A DNA stretch of 64,000 nucleotides from Pseudomonas sp. Leaf48 (GCF_001421885.1 NZ_LMLH01000023.1:302407-366406), one strand, 5' to 3'. Shown: positions 26,971 through 36,970, numbered from the stretch's first letter. Program-made: numbers and translations. Notes: generated by a model not told the origin, from the letters alone.

Positions 26971-27987
26971 TTACTCAACTTCATTGAGGATCAGGCTGCG
27001 GTAATGCCCCGGATTGGAACCGGACCACTTGCGAAAGGCTTTGTAAAACGAGCTGACATCGGCAAAGCCCAGGCGCGTGGCGATCTCGGCGAAGCTGATG
27101 CTCGGCTCTGCCAGCCAGACGATGGCCAACTCCTTGCGCACGCTGTCCTTGAGCCCCTGATAGGTCTGGCCCTCTTCGGCCAGGCGGCGGCGCAAAGTCG
27201 AGGCCGACATGCACAGACGCTGCGCCAGCGCTTCGGTTTCCGGCCAATGTTCGCCGGGTAATTGCCGCAGGTCATGCTTGATGCGGCTGGCCAGGCTCTG
27301 CGAATCGCGGTATTTGACCAGTATGTTGGCCGGTGCATAAGCGAGGAACCGCTTGAGCTCTTCAGCGCTGCGCTTGATCGGCAGGTCCAGGCAATCGGCC
27401 GAGAAAATCATCCGCGTGCGTGGGCGGTCGAAACGCAGGTTCTCGGAGAACATCACCTGGTAGTCATCGCAAAAATCCGGCCGCGGGCAGCGCAATTCAA
27501 TGGCCAGGATCGGAATCCGCCGTCCCGCCAGCCAGCAGGCAACACCGTGCACGATCATCCAGTAGGTGAAATAGCTGAAGGCCCGGCGCGGTTCATGGTC
27601 GTCTTCGAGCAGCACGATTTCTGCCAGGCTCTGCTGGCGCACCAGCAGCGCCGGCATGCGCTCGAACATCAACGACAGGAACCCCAAAGCACAGTTCAGG
27701 CCAGCCGCCAGGCTCGGCTGGGCCATGGCGTAACGACACAGATAAGCAAAACTGCCGGATTTGAGTTTGCGCGGGTCCATGCCAAAAAATTCATCGTCCC
27801 CCCGCCGCGCCAGCAGTCGCCACAAACGCGCATAAGCGCTGGCCGGTACGCGGGCGTCGGCACTGCCCAGCAACTGCGGATCGATGCCGACCTTGCTCAA
27901 CACCTCTTCAGTGGCAACGCCCGGGGCGCAGCTTTGCAACAGCGCTTCACGCACCAAGTGGATGGAGATGGTGTCTTTTTCCGACAT
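26971..27987 (-). CDS. AraC family transcriptional regulator
   Basis: 338-residue regulator with an N-terminal arabinose-binding-like ligand domain (residues 20-210) and two C-terminal helix-turn-helices (ALAQRLCMSASTLRRRLAEEG and SFAEIATRLGFADVSSFYKAFRKWSG). This architecture is shared with OruR/ArgR-independent amino-acid regulators and virulence regulators in Pseudomonas. It is divergent from the efe operon, but nothing shows that it controls it. Confidence 0.9.
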   Translation of the reverse strand: MSEKDTISIHLVREALLQSCAPGVATEEVLSKVGIDPQLLGSADARVPASAYARLWRLLARRGDDEFFGMDPRKLKSGSFAYLCRYAMAQPSLAAGLNCALGFLSLMFERMPALLVRQQSLAEIVLLEDDHEPRRAFSYFTYWMIVHGVACWLAGRRIPILAIELRCPRPDFCDDYQVMFSENLRFDRPRTRMIFSADCLDLPIKRSAEELKRFLAYAPANILVKYRDSQSLASRIKHDLRQLPGEHWPETEALAQRLCMSASTLRRRLAEEGQTYQGLKDSVRKELAIVWLAEPSISFAEIATRLGFADVSSFYKAFRKWSGSNPGHYRSLILNEVE

Positions 27988-28091
27988 TGAGCGAGGCGAA
28001 CCCTATTGTTTGAGTGGCTGGCATATTAGCGCAGGCTGCGATCTTTTGATCTGTTCAGCTTAGGTTCAGGAAATAACAATCAATGCCATAT

Positions 28092-28110
28092 AGGAATGAG
28101 TGTCATTATG
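28092..28110. promoter_or_regulatory. Fur-box-like site before the efe operon
   Basis: AGGAATGAGTGTCATTATG matches the Fur consensus at 12 of 19 positions, including the right half TCATTAT. It lies 41 bases upstream of the permease start codon. Confidence 0.55.
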
Positions 28111-28150
28111 TTACAACTTAGCTCCCTATCTAAATCCGAGACGCCGCTGA

Positions 28151-28990
28151 ATGCTTGTTCCTTTTCTGATCATGCTGCGCGAAGGCATCGAAGCGGCGCT
28201 GATCGTCGGCATCATCGCCAGCTACCTTAAACAAACCGGCCGCGGCCAATGGATGCCCGCCGTCTGGATTGGCGTATTCCTTGCCGCAGCCCTGGCCCTG
28301 TTGGTGGGCGGTGGCCTGGAACTGGTCAGCGCCGAATTCCCGCAAAAGCAGCAAGAACTGTTTGAAGGCGTCATCGGTCTGCTGGCGGTCGGCATCCTCA
28401 GTTCCATGGTGTTCTGGATGCGCAAGGTCGCCCGCTCGATCAAGCATTCGCTGCACGTCTCCCTCGACCACGCTTTGAGCGGCTCCAAGCACCAGGTGAC
28501 CGCGCTGATCGCCATGGTGTTTTTCGCCGTGGCCCGGGAAGGCCTGGAAACAGTGTTCTTCCTGCTCGCCGTGTTCCAGCAGAGCGAAGGCCCGGCGGCA
28601 CCGGTCGGCGCCCTGCTCGGCCTGGTTCTGGCAATCATCGTTGGCGTGCTCATCTACAGCACCAGCATGCGCCTGAACCTCAGTAAGTTTTTCCGCTGGA
28701 CCGGGCTGTTCATCCTCGTGGTCGCCGCCGGAATCCTCGCCAACTCTGTGCAGGCTTTGCATGAAGCCGGGCTGTGGAATCACCTGCAAACGGTACTTTT
28801 CGACATCAGCGCCACGCTGCCGATGGATGGCCCCCTGGGCTCGGTACTGGCCGGCATGTTCGGTTATCAGGATGCGCCCACCGTCAGCACCCTTGGCGCC
28901 TGGCTGTTGTATCTGTTGGTGGCGCTGGTGTTGTTTTTTTACCCGGTCGCCACTCCCGTCAAACAGTCTTCCAGAATTTCCAGTCAGTAA
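28151..28990 (+). CDS. efeU: FTR1 family iron permease EfeU
   Basis: 279-residue inner-membrane iron permease with seven helices. The two REXXE iron-site motifs are visible as MLREGIEAAL (TM1) and VAREGLETVFF (TM4). First gene of efeU-efeO-efeB-efeM; efeO starts eight bases after its stop. In E. coli the EfeUOB system takes up ferrous iron at low pH. A Fur-like box lies upstream. Confidence 0.93.
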   Translation: MLVPFLIMLREGIEAALIVGIIASYLKQTGRGQWMPAVWIGVFLAAALALLVGGGLELVSAEFPQKQQELFEGVIGLLAVGILSSMVFWMRKVARSIKHSLHVSLDHALSGSKHQVTALIAMVFFAVAREGLETVFFLLAVFQQSEGPAAPVGALLGLVLAIIVGVLIYSTSMRLNLSKFFRWTGLFILVVAAGILANSVQALHEAGLWNHLQTVLFDISATLPMDGPLGSVLAGMFGYQDAPTVSTLGAWLLYLLVALVLFFYPVATPVKQSSRISSQ

Positions 28991-28998
28991 GGGCACCC

Positions 28999-30189
28999 AT
29001 GCCAAATCAAACCCCACCCTCTCCCCGCGTCCTGCGCTGGGCGGTGGCCGGTTCGGTGATCGTGATGATCGCCGCCGGCGGCCTGTTCTACTACGCCTCG
29101 ACCATCGCTGCCGCCAAGCGCCAGGCCAACCACGATGAAGTACTGGTGACGATCCATCCGCACAGCTGTGAACCCAATGCCCTGACGGTCCCGGCCGGTC
29201 GCGCCAGTTTCCGCATCGTCAACCGCTCTGAGCGTGCCGTCGAATGGGAGATCCTCGACGGTGTGCTGGTGGTGGAGGAACGGGAAAACATCGCCCCCGG
29301 CCTGAGCCAGGTGATCAATGCCAACCTGTTACCCGGCGACTACGCGATCACCTGCGGCCTGCTGAGCAACCCGCGCGGCACCTTGCACGTCACACCCACC
29401 GCTGCCTCCGATGCGGCCGCCAAGGCCAGGCCATCGATGGTGGCTTTTGTCGGGCCACTGTCGGAATTTCGCGTGTACCTGAGCACCCAGGGCAGCGCCT
29501 TGATCAAGGCCGTCAGCGCCCTTGAACAGGCGATCGAGGCCGGCGACCTCAGCCAGGCTCAAGCCTTGTACCTGCCGGCCCGCGCCGCCTATCAACGGCT
29601 CGCCCCGGCCGCGCAACGTCTGGCACAGCTGGATAATGCGATCAATGCGCGCGCCGACTATTTCGAAAAGCGCGAGCAAGACCCGGGCTTCAGCGGCTTC
29701 CACCGCATTGAATACGCCCTATTCCAGCAGCGCAATCTCGACGGTCTGGCGCCGGTCGCCCAGGGCCTGTTGACGGATGTCACCCGCCTCAAGCAGCAAC
29801 TGCTGGCCCAGTCGCTGCCGCCGGAGCAACTGGTCAGCATCGTCCTGCGCAATCTCAACAACCTCGCTGATGTTCGCGCCAGCAGCGGTGAAGAAGAACG
29901 CTACAGCCACAGCGACCTGAACGGCTTCGCCGCCAACCTTGAAGCGTCGCGCAAAGTCGTCGATCTGTTACGTCCGCTGCTGGTGAAGTCCGCCGCCGAC
30001 CTGCTGCTCCAAATCGACAGTGCCCTCAACGCTTTTGATACCGAACTCAATGGTTTCAAGGTCAACAACGGCTATGCCAGTTACGACAGCGTCAGTGCCG
30101 GGCAGCGCCAGCAGATCGCCGACAAGGCCAAGGCACTGGCCGCCGCACTCGATGCAATCGATCCCGCCCTTGGCCTTTCCGGCCTGTAA
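28999..30189 (+). CDS. efeO: EfeO, periplasmic iron-uptake protein (cupredoxin + imelysin/M75)
   Basis: 396-residue periplasmic protein attached or exported by an N-terminal helix (LRWAVAGSVIVMIAAGGLFYYA). Residues 40-130 form a cupredoxin domain (TIHPHSCEPNALTVPAGRASFRIVNRS... LPGDYAITCGLLSN); the rest is the M75 imelysin-like domain with the HxxE motif in GFHRIEYALF. Thought to hand iron from EfeB to the EfeU permease. The ATG at 28999 fits the signal anchor. Confidence 0.93.
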   Translation: MPNQTPPSPRVLRWAVAGSVIVMIAAGGLFYYASTIAAAKRQANHDEVLVTIHPHSCEPNALTVPAGRASFRIVNRSERAVEWEILDGVLVVEERENIAPGLSQVINANLLPGDYAITCGLLSNPRGTLHVTPTAASDAAAKARPSMVAFVGPLSEFRVYLSTQGSALIKAVSALEQAIEAGDLSQAQALYLPARAAYQRLAPAAQRLAQLDNAINARADYFEKREQDPGFSGFHRIEYALFQQRNLDGLAPVAQGLLTDVTRLKQQLLAQSLPPEQLVSIVLRNLNNLADVRASSGEEERYSHSDLNGFAANLEASRKVVDLLRPLLVKSAADLLLQIDSALNAFDTELNGFKVNNGYASYDSVSAGQRQQIADKAKALAAALDAIDPALGLSGL

Positions 30190-30207
30190 ACAGAAGACCC
30201 TCTTTCG

Positions 30208-31506
30208 ATGAATGATTCAGAGCAATGCAATCTCCAGCGCCGTCGTGTATTGATGGGCATGGGGGCCGCCGGTGTCGCCCTGGCAGGTTCGGCACTGAGC
30301 TGTCCGGCCATGGCCGCAAGCCCGGCGCAAGTCACCGAAGCGCCTAGTAGCGACAAGACCGAAGACCGCCACGCCTTTCATGGCAAGCACCAGAGCGGCA
30401 TCGTCACGCCCCGCCCGGCGTCGGGCATGCTGGTGGCGTTTGATGTGCTTGCCAGCGATCGCGAAGATCTCGAGCGGCTGTTTCGTACGCTCAACGAGCG
30501 CATCGCGTTCCTGATGAAGGGTGGCCCGGTTGCCGAGGTCGACCCGAAACTGCCGCCTGTGGACTCGGGCATCCTCGGTCCGGTGGTGACCCCGGACAAC
30601 CTGACCATTACCGTTTCGGTGGGACATTCATTGTTCGATGAGCGCTTTGGCCTGGCCGACGCCAAGCCGCGCCGGCTGACGCGCATGGTTGGCTTTCCCA
30701 ACGATGCGCTGGAGGCAGACTGCTGCCACGGCGACCTCAGCCTGCAGTTCTGCGCCAACACAACTGACACCAATATCCATGCCTTGCGCGATATCGTGAA
30801 GAACCTGCCGGACCTGCTGCTGGTGCGCTGGAAACAGGAAGGCAGCGTGCCGCCCCAGGCCCCGGCCAAACCCGGCCTGCCGGCCCAGAGCGCGCGCAAC
30901 TTCCTCGGCTTTCGCGACGGCTCGGCCAACCCCGATTCCAACGACGCCAAAGCCATGGACAGCCTTGTCTGGGTGCAGTCCGGCAGCGACGAACCGGCAT
31001 GGGCAGCCAACGGCAGTTACCAGGCAGTGCGGATCATCCGTAACTTCGTCGAACGCTGGGACCGCACACCGCTACAGGAACAGGAAAGCATTCTCGGCAG
31101 GGTCAAAAGCACCGGCGCGCCCATGGGTGGCTCCCACGAAAGCGAAGTGCCGGACTATCACAAAGACCCCGAAGGCAAGCTGACCCGACTCGACGCCCAC
31201 ATCCGCCTGGCCAATCCGCGTACCGCCGCGACCCAGGCCAACCTGATCCTGCGCCGGCCGTTCAACTACTCCAACGGTGTGAACAAGAACGGCCAGCTCG
31301 ACATGGGCCTGCTGTTCATCTGCTACCAGGCCGATCTGGAAAAAGGCTTCATCACCGTGCAGACCCGACTCAATGGCGAACCACTGGAGGAATACCTCAA
31401 ACCAATCGGTGGCGGGTACTTCTTTACCTTGCCCGGTGTTACTGGCGCGCAGGATTTCATCGGTCGCTCGCTGCTTGAATCTACACACCCGAAGACCACC
31501 GCCTGA
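30208..31506 (+). CDS. efeB: EfeB, Tat-exported Dyp-type heme peroxidase
   Basis: 432-residue periplasmic DyP peroxidase/deferrochelatase. A twin-arginine signal is visible at residues 11-25 ([15 protein letters not shown]). The DyP GxxDG motif appears as GFRDGSAN, and the proximal heme ligand histidine is expected in the [11 protein letters not shown] region or nearby. Follows efeO by 18 bases. Role: oxidises iron or releases it from heme for EfeO/EfeU. Confidence 0.94.
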   Translation: MNDSEQCNLQRRRVLMGMGAAGVALAGSALSCPAMAASPAQVTEAPSSDKTEDRHAFHGKHQSGIVTPRPASGMLVAFDVLASDREDLERLFRTLNERIAFLMKGGPVAEVDPKLPPVDSGILGPVVTPDNLTITVSVGHSLFDERFGLADAKPRRLTRMVGFPNDALEADCCHGDLSLQFCANTTDTNIHALRDIVKNLPDLLLVRWKQEGSVPPQAPAKPGLPAQSARNFLGFRDGSANPDSNDAKAMDSLVWVQSGSDEPAWAANGSYQAVRIIRNFVERWDRTPLQEQESILGRVKSTGAPMGGSHESEVPDYHKDPEGKLTRLDAHIRLANPRTAATQANLILRRPFNYSNGVNKNGQLDMGLLFICYQADLEKGFITVQTRLNGEPLEEYLKPIGGGYFFTLPGVTGAQDFIGRSLLESTHPKTTA

Positions 31507-31533
31507 TCGGCACCACCCGCACGGAACCCTGCA

Positions 31534-32358
31534 ATGAAAAAGTCCCCCCTCGCGTTAATCCTGACCCTCGGCTTGCTCAACACCTCGCTTTCAGCTTTCG
31601 CTGCGACAGCGCCCATGGACCTGGTGGGACCGGTTTCGGACTACAAGATTTACGTCACCGAACAACTGGACGAACTGGCCAGCCATACCCGGCAGTTCAC
31701 CGATGCGGTGAAAAAAGGCGACCTGGTCACCGCGCAAAGACTCTATGCGCCAACCCGGGTGTACTACGAGTCGATTGAGCCGATCGCCGAATTGTTCAGT
31801 GACCTGGATGCGTCTATCGATTCGCGCGTTGACGACCACGAGCAGGGTGTGGAGGCCAAAGACTTCACGGGTTTTCACCGCATCGAGTACTCGCTGTTCT
31901 CGCAAAAGAGCACCCAGGGCCTGGATGGATTGGCGGATGGCCTGAGCAAGGACATCCTGGATCTGCAGTCGCGCGTCGCCGGCCTGACCTTCCCGCCGGA
32001 GAAAGTCGTGGGCGGTGCCGCCGCTTTGCTTGAAGAAGTGGCGGCCACCAAGATCTCTGGCGAAGAAGATCGCTACAGCCACACCGACCTCTACGATTTC
32101 CAGGGCAACATCGACGGCGCGAAGAAAATCGTCGACCTGTTCCGTGCGCAGATCGAGCAGCAGGACCCGGCGTTTGTGGCCAAGGTCGACAAGAACTTCG
32201 CCACCGTGGACAAGATCCTGGCCAGGTACAAAACCCAGGACGGCGGTTTCGAAACCTACGACAAAGTGAAGGACAACGACCGCAAGGCTCTGGTGGGGCC
32301 GGTCAATACGCTGGCTGAGGATTTGTCGACGTTGCGTGGCAAGCTGGGGCTGAACTGA
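31534..32358 (+). CDS. efeM: EfeM-type second imelysin (M75) protein
   Basis: 274-residue periplasmic protein with a signal peptide (LILTLGLLNTSLSAFAA) followed directly by an M75 domain that repeats the EfeO pattern (VSDYKIYVTEQLDELASHTRQF, GFHRIEYSLF, SGEEDRYSHTDLYDF) but without the cupredoxin domain. EfeM forms of this kind are reported in Pseudomonas and related genera. Follows efeB by 27 bases as the last gene of the operon; the tandem REPINs lie just after it. Confidence 0.9.
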   Translation: MKKSPLALILTLGLLNTSLSAFAATAPMDLVGPVSDYKIYVTEQLDELASHTRQFTDAVKKGDLVTAQRLYAPTRVYYESIEPIAELFSDLDASIDSRVDDHEQGVEAKDFTGFHRIEYSLFSQKSTQGLDGLADGLSKDILDLQSRVAGLTFPPEKVVGGAAALLEEVAATKISGEEDRYSHTDLYDFQGNIDGAKKIVDLFRAQIEQQDPAFVAKVDKNFATVDKILARYKTQDGGFETYDKVKDNDRKALVGPVNTLAEDLSTLRGKLGLN

Positions 32359-32381
32359 AGCTTCTAGCGCCTGCAGGGCCT

Positions 32382-32577
32382 CATCGCTGGCAAGCCAGCT
32401 CCCACAGGGGGGTTGTAGTCGTACGCAGATTTACTGTGGGAGCTAGCCTGCTGGCGATGAGGCCGGCACACCCGACATCACTGGCGACTGACACGCCGCC
32501 ATCGCCGGCAGGCCAGCTCCCACAGGGGATTTGTAGTCGTACGCAGATTTACTGTAGGAGCCGGCTTGCTGGCGATG
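32382..32577. repeat. Two tandem REPINs sharing spacer sequence
   Basis: Two REP pairs, 32382-32459 and 32500-32577, each of the CATCGC...CCAGCTCCCACA / GCTGGCGATG type. Their inner spacers share an identical 25-base stretch (32413-32437 and 32531-32555, beginning TTGTAGTCGTACGC), so the second arose by copying the first. They lie between efeM and pssA 3' ends. Confidence 0.85.
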
Positions 32578-32616
32578 GCGTTTGTGAAATGACCATCGCT
32601 GGCAAGTCAGAACCCA

Positions 32617-33960
32617 TTACAGGATGCGGTAGAGCAACCGCTCGATGCGCACCCGGCTGACGCGCTTGAGGAACTTGGCCACGCCTTCCGGATATTCGGC
32701 GAGGGTTTGCAGATCCTGGAAGCGCTCGATGCGCCGGGTGTGCTGGAAGATTTCCGCCAGTTCCTTGCTGCGCGGCGCCTGCAGTTCACTTTTCGGATCA
32801 TCGATCAACAAGGCGTTTTCCAGATCGAGACGGAACGCCCGCGGATTGAGGTTGTTGCCGGTCAGCAAGGTGTAGCGCTGGTCGACCCACATACCTTTTA
32901 GGTGATAGGTGTTGTCGCCATCACGCCACAGGTGCAAGTTCAACTGGCCGCTGTCGATGTTGCGTTGATGCCGTTTGGCGAACCGACGCAGACTGATTTC
33001 GTACAAGTATGGCAGCGCCGAGATGACCTTGAACGGCTCGCTCGGCGGAATGTAGAAGTCGTTGGCGGTCTTGTCGCCAACCACGATGTCAATCTTCACG
33101 CCTCGCGCCAGCGCCCGGTTGATTTCCCGGGTCACGGCCAATGGCAGGTTGAAATACGGCGTGCAGATGGTCAATTGATCCCGGGCGCCGGCAATCAATT
33201 CGCCAATGACCCGGCTCAACGGGTTGTTCTTGCCAACCCCGAGCAACGGGCTGACCGACAGCCCCGCCTTGTCCGTGGTGCCTGCAGTGGTGTCGTACGC
33301 GGCGTGTTTGAGGCGGCTGCGCAGGTCGCCGATATCGTTGCGCAGACTGCGGGTGGTCGGCAGGTTCGGCAGGTCGAGGCGATGCACGGCCTTGGAAGCG
33401 ACCAGACCGTGCTGCACCAGGTGGTGCATCGAATCGGCCAGGTCGCGGTTGTGCAGCAAGTGATAACGGTCGTAACGGTACTTGTCGAACTTGTGCAGAT
33501 AGACGTTGTTCAGACTCGCGCCGCTATAAATAACGCAGTCATCGATCACGAAGCCCTTGAGGTGCAATACGCCGAACAGCTCGCGGGTTTGTATCGGCAC
33601 GCCGTACACCGGCACTACGCTTGCGTGGGTGCGGGTCATTTCCTGATACCAGGCGGAGTTGCCTGGCTGCTTGCCGGCACCGATCAGGCCGCGCTGGGCG
33701 CGCAACCAGTCAACGGCCACCACCACGTCCAGTTCAGGACGCGCCAGTTTGGCCGCGTGCAGGGCATCGAGAATTTCCTGGCCGGCCTCGTCCTGTTGCA
33801 GGTACAGGGCAACGATATAGATGCGCCGGGTTGCACTGGCGATCTTTTCCAGCAGGCAACGACGGAATTCGGCTGCGCCGCAAAGGATGCTGACGCTATC
33901 GGCGGTCAGCGGAAAACTGCGCAGTTTTGGCAGCAGAGAGCGTTTGAAAAGCGACGGCAT
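32617..33960 (-). CDS. pssA: CDP-diacylglycerol--serine O-phosphatidyltransferase
   Basis: 447-residue phosphatidylserine synthase of the phospholipase-D superfamily, on the inner face of the membrane. It makes phosphatidylserine, the precursor of phosphatidylethanolamine. Both HxK catalytic motifs are seen: HLKGFVIDDCVIYSGASL and HLKGMWVDQRYTLLTGNNL. The ATG at 33960 (MPSLFKRS) is the family start; the open frame upstream runs through REP sequence and is not coding. Monocistronic. Confidence 0.93.
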   Translation of the reverse strand: MPSLFKRSLLPKLRSFPLTADSVSILCGAAEFRRCLLEKIASATRRIYIVALYLQQDEAGQEILDALHAAKLARPELDVVVAVDWLRAQRGLIGAGKQPGNSAWYQEMTRTHASVVPVYGVPIQTRELFGVLHLKGFVIDDCVIYSGASLNNVYLHKFDKYRYDRYHLLHNRDLADSMHHLVQHGLVASKAVHRLDLPNLPTTRSLRNDIGDLRSRLKHAAYDTTAGTTDKAGLSVSPLLGVGKNNPLSRVIGELIAGARDQLTICTPYFNLPLAVTREINRALARGVKIDIVVGDKTANDFYIPPSEPFKVISALPYLYEISLRRFAKRHQRNIDSGQLNLHLWRDGDNTYHLKGMWVDQRYTLLTGNNLNPRAFRLDLENALLIDDPKSELQAPRSKELAEIFQHTRRIERFQDLQTLAEYPEGVAKFLKRVSRVRIERLLYRIL

Positions 33961-34043
33961 AGGGCTCGCAATGGGTCGAATCCGAAGAACCCGAGAGCTT
34001 ACACCATCGACGGGGTCGGGTCTTGTCACTGTCTGTGAAGCCG

Positions 34044-34175
34044 CTTTCGCGAGCAAGCCCGCTCCCACCTTTGAATCACATTTCCCTGTGGGAGCGGGCT
34101 TGCTCGCGAAGGGGCCGTCAGATTCAACAGCAACGTTGACTGACACATTGCTTTCGCGAGCAAGCCCGCTCCCAC
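34044..34175. repeat. REP cluster (three units)
   Basis: Three REP units of the CTTTCGCGAGCAAGCCCGCTCCCAC type at 34044-34068, 34088-34110 (inverted) and 34151-34175, between the pssA start and the TauE-type gene. The first two form a REPIN; the third is a single unit. Confidence 0.85.
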
Positions 34176-34255
34176 ATTGGTTTTGTGATGTTCAGGTGGG
34201 TAATATGTCACCCCTTCCCCGCAGCCTTCATGCTCCCGCCGAATAAGCCGATCCC

Positions 34256-35035
34256 ATGCCTTTCGAACTCAGCGTTGACCTCTCTACCCTGGCCATTCTG
34301 GCCCTTGTCGCTTTTGTTGCCGGTTTCATCGATGCCATTGCCGGTGGCGGTGGTCTGTTGACCACCCCGGCGTTGCTCACCGCCGGCCTGCCGCCGCACC
34401 TGGTGCTGGGCACTAACAAGCTCAGTTCGACCTTCGGCTCGGCGGTTGCCAGTTTCACCTTCTACCGTCGCAAGCTGTTCCACCCCGGACAATGGGTGCA
34501 CGCCATCGTCGGCACTCTGGTCGGCGCGCTGACCGGTGCCGTGGTCGCCCATTACCTGCCGGCGGAATGGCTGAACAAGATGCTGCCGGTGATCGTGTTT
34601 GCCTGTGGCGTCTATCTGCTGTTTGGCGGCACGCCGAAAGCGCCGCTCGACAGCGAGGCACCCATCAAGAAGAAATGGCAATCGACCCAGGGCTTCAGCC
34701 TGGGTTTCTATGATGGCGTGGCCGGCCCCGGTACAGGGGCGTTCTGGACGGTCAGCAGCCTGCTGCTCTACCCCATCGACCTGGTGAAGGCCAGCGGCGT
34801 GGCGCGCAGCATGAACTTCGTCAGCAACGCGGCGGCGCTGTCGGTGTTCATTTTTTCCGGTCAGGTGGACTGGGTCATCGGCCTGTGCATGGGTTCGTCC
34901 TTGATGGTCGGCGCCTTCTTCGGCGCGCGCACCGCCATCAGTGGCGGTGCCAAATTCATTCGTCCGGTGTTCATTACCGTGGTGCTGGGCCTGACCGTAC
35001 GGCTAGCCTGGCAACACTGGTTCAGCGTGACCTAA
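34256..35035 (+). CDS. TSUP family sulfite/organosulfonate exporter (TauE/SafE)
   Basis: 259-residue inner-membrane protein with about eight helices. The family motifs [27 protein letters not shown] and a second-half [13 protein letters not shown] are clear. TSUP proteins move sulfite, sulfoacetate or similar anions; the substrate here is not known. Its 3' end overlaps that of the convergent nudC by 33 bases. Confidence 0.92.
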   Translation: MPFELSVDLSTLAILALVAFVAGFIDAIAGGGGLLTTPALLTAGLPPHLVLGTNKLSSTFGSAVASFTFYRRKLFHPGQWVHAIVGTLVGALTGAVVAHYLPAEWLNKMLPVIVFACGVYLLFGGTPKAPLDSEAPIKKKWQSTQGFSLGFYDGVAGPGTGAFWTVSSLLLYPIDLVKASGVARSMNFVSNAAALSVFIFSGQVDWVIGLCMGSSLMVGAFFGARTAISGGAKFIRPVFITVVLGLTVRLAWQHWFSVT

Positions 35036-35833
35036 ACGTCGCGCCACATAGACGTCGATCAGGTAGCGGGCAATCGAGCGTGACGCCGGCAACGGCGGCA
35101 GCTCGTGCACGTTGAACCACTGGGCGTCTTCGATTTCGTCTTCCTGGCACTTGATCTCGCCCCCGGCGTATTCGGCATGAAAACCGAGCATCATCGAATG
35201 CGGGAACGGCCAGCACTGGCTGCCCATGTACTGGATGTTCCTGACCTCGATGCTCACCTCTTCGCGAACCTCGCGAATCAGGCAATCCTCGGCCGACTCG
35301 CCCGGCTCGGCAAAGCCTGCCAGGGTGCTGTAGACACCTGGAACGAAGCGCGGCGAGCGCCCCAGCAGGATCTCGTCGCCACGGGTCACCAGCACGATCA
35401 TGCTCGGTGAGATTCGCGGATAATAGCGCAGATCACAGGGCTGGCAATACATCGCCCGTTCACGCACTACCTGGTGAGTCGCCTGCCCGCAGTTGCCACA
35501 GAAGCGGTGCTCGCGGGCCCAGGTGCCAATCTGTGCGGCGTAACCGAGCACCTTGTAGAGCGTGGGATCGCCTTCGAGCATGAATGCCCGCAAGCCCTTC
35601 CAGTTGCAGCCCGGCACTTCACTGTGACTGCGCAGCTCCAGCAGATAGACCGGCTCGCCATCCAGATGACCGATGCCATGTTCGGCGATGATCGACAGAT
35701 CCTGGCGCTTGAGCCATTCCCGGGGAAACAGCGCGCCGTTGTCATCGAACAGAAAGCCTTCGGGACTGCGCGCCACGGCCCAGCCACCAGGTTGATCGGT
35801 ATCCAGTACTGCAGTGGTCCAGCGAGAAATCAT
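35003..35833 (-). CDS. nudC: NADH pyrophosphatase NudC
   Basis: 276-residue Nudix hydrolase that cleaves NAD(H), and removes NAD caps from RNA in E. coli. The zinc ribbon is CGNCGQ...MYCQPC, and the Nudix box is [21 protein letters not shown]; the NudC-specific array SQPWPFPxS appears as [15 protein letters not shown]. It starts six bases after the crotonase stop, so the two are co-transcribed. Confidence 0.94.
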   Translation of the reverse strand: MISRWTTAVLDTDQPGGWAVARSPEGFLFDDNGALFPREWLKRQDLSIIAEHGIGHLDGEPVYLLELRSHSEVPGCNWKGLRAFMLEGDPTLYKVLGYAAQIGTWAREHRFCGNCGQATHQVVRERAMYCQPCDLRYYPRISPSMIVLVTRGDEILLGRSPRFVPGVYSTLAGFAEPGESAEDCLIREVREEVSIEVRNIQYMGSQCWPFPHSMMLGFHAEYAGGEIKCQEDEIEDAQWFNVHELPPLPASRSIARYLIDVYVARRLGHAEPVLPG

Positions 35834-35839
35834 TTTTCA

Positions 35840-36652
35840 TCAATCCAGAAATTCAGGTTTCTGTTTGCTCATATGGGCGGCCATGGCCACGCGCAGATCG
35901 GTCGATTGCAACATGGCGGCGTTCCAGGTGGCGACGTATTCGAGGCCGTCATCGATGCGATGGTCGCGCATGTAGCTGATCATCTCTTTGGTGCCGGTGA
36001 CAGCAATCGGCGACTTGCCGGCGATTTCGCGGGCAATGCCCATCACGCCGTCAAGCAGGCTGGCGCTGTCGCTGTACACGCGATTGACCAGGCCCATGCC
36101 CCGCGCTTCATCGGCGCCGAAGGTGCGACCAGTGTAAGCCAGCTCACGCAGCATGCCGTCACCGATGATCCTGGGCAAGCGTTGCAGCGTGCCAACGTCG
36201 GCGGCCATGCCGATGTCAATTTCCTTGATCGAGAACTGGGCGTCTTCGGCGGCGTAACGCATGTCGCACGCGGCAATCAGGTCGATGGCGCCGCCCAGGC
36301 AATATCCCTGGATCGCCGCAAGCACCGGTTTGCGGCAGTTATCGACCGCATTGAACGACGCTTGCAGGTTGAGGATCTTGCGCCGCAGCAGGCGTGCATT
36401 GCGGCCCACGTCCTTGCCCAGTTCATTGGCCACGCCGGCCAGCATCATCAGGTCTATGCCCGACGAGAAGTGTTTGCCGGCACCGCTCAGCACCACGACA
36501 CGCACTTCATCGGTGTCATCGATCCACTGGAATATGTCGACGATCTCGCTCCAGAACGCCGCGTTCATCGAATTGATCTTCTCCGGACGATTGATCTGCA
36601 CATGGGCGATTTTTTCGACCAATTCGACGTTGAACGCGCTGTATTGAGACAT
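35840..36652 (-). CDS. Crotonase family protein, dienoyl-CoA isomerase-like
   Basis: 270-residue enoyl-CoA hydratase/isomerase superfamily protein. The oxyanion-hole segments are HFSSGIDL and QGYCLGGAIDLIAACD. The stretch IKEIDIGMAADVGTLQRLPRIIG is very like delta(3,5)-delta(2,4)-dienoyl-CoA isomerase (ECH1), where the Asp and Glu shuttle protons, so a beta-oxidation isomerase for unsaturated fatty acids is more likely than a plain hydratase. AAGGA lies ahead of the ATG. Forms an operon with nudC. Confidence 0.87.
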   Translation of the reverse strand: MSQYSAFNVELVEKIAHVQINRPEKINSMNAAFWSEIVDIFQWIDDTDEVRVVVLSGAGKHFSSGIDLMMLAGVANELGKDVGRNARLLRRKILNLQASFNAVDNCRKPVLAAIQGYCLGGAIDLIAACDMRYAAEDAQFSIKEIDIGMAADVGTLQRLPRIIGDGMLRELAYTGRTFGADEARGMGLVNRVYSDSASLLDGVMGIAREIAGKSPIAVTGTKEMISYMRDHRIDDGLEYVATWNAAMLQSTDLRVAMAAHMSKQKPEFLD

Positions 36653-36935
36653 GCCTGTGATCCTTTAGCGGGCAAAAAAGAGGACAGAACTATAACAAGG
36701 CACCAAGGTGGGGAGTAAGGCAGTGGTTCGGCCAAATGCGGGACTCGCCTATCGCGCACCACAACGGTGCGCACGCTTTCAAGCCCTCGCACATTCATAT
36801 GACCGAATGGTTAAATTTTGAGGCATAAACGCATAAAAACATGCCCTTCGTCGGTGCGCTTGCCTCTCTATCAGGCACGTCCGTGCCGCTTTAAACCGAT
36901 TGTCGAACAATTTTGCCATCGAGCCTGTACCGCTC

Positions 36936-36961
36936 TAACTTCTGGCCTAGACTCATTTTCT
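36936..36961 (+). promoter_or_regulatory. Sigma-22 (AlgU)-like promoter candidate for glgA operon
   Basis: TAACTT and TCT are 17 bases apart, against the consensus GAACTT-N16/17-TCTGA. The match is partial; the location before an osmotic-stress operon makes it worth noting. Confidence 0.3.
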
Positions 36962-36970
36962 CGAGATGAA

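Noticed and set aside
32902..34038. Open frame opposite pssA
   Set aside because: Shadow of the PLD-type synthase; runs into REP sequences.
33961..34146. N-terminal extension of pssA
   Set aside because: Translated REP sequence (for example AGLLAK); the conserved protein begins at MPSLFKRS.
35474..36718. Open frame opposite nudC and the crotonase
   Set aside because: It covers two well-supported genes on the other strand and has no domain of its own.
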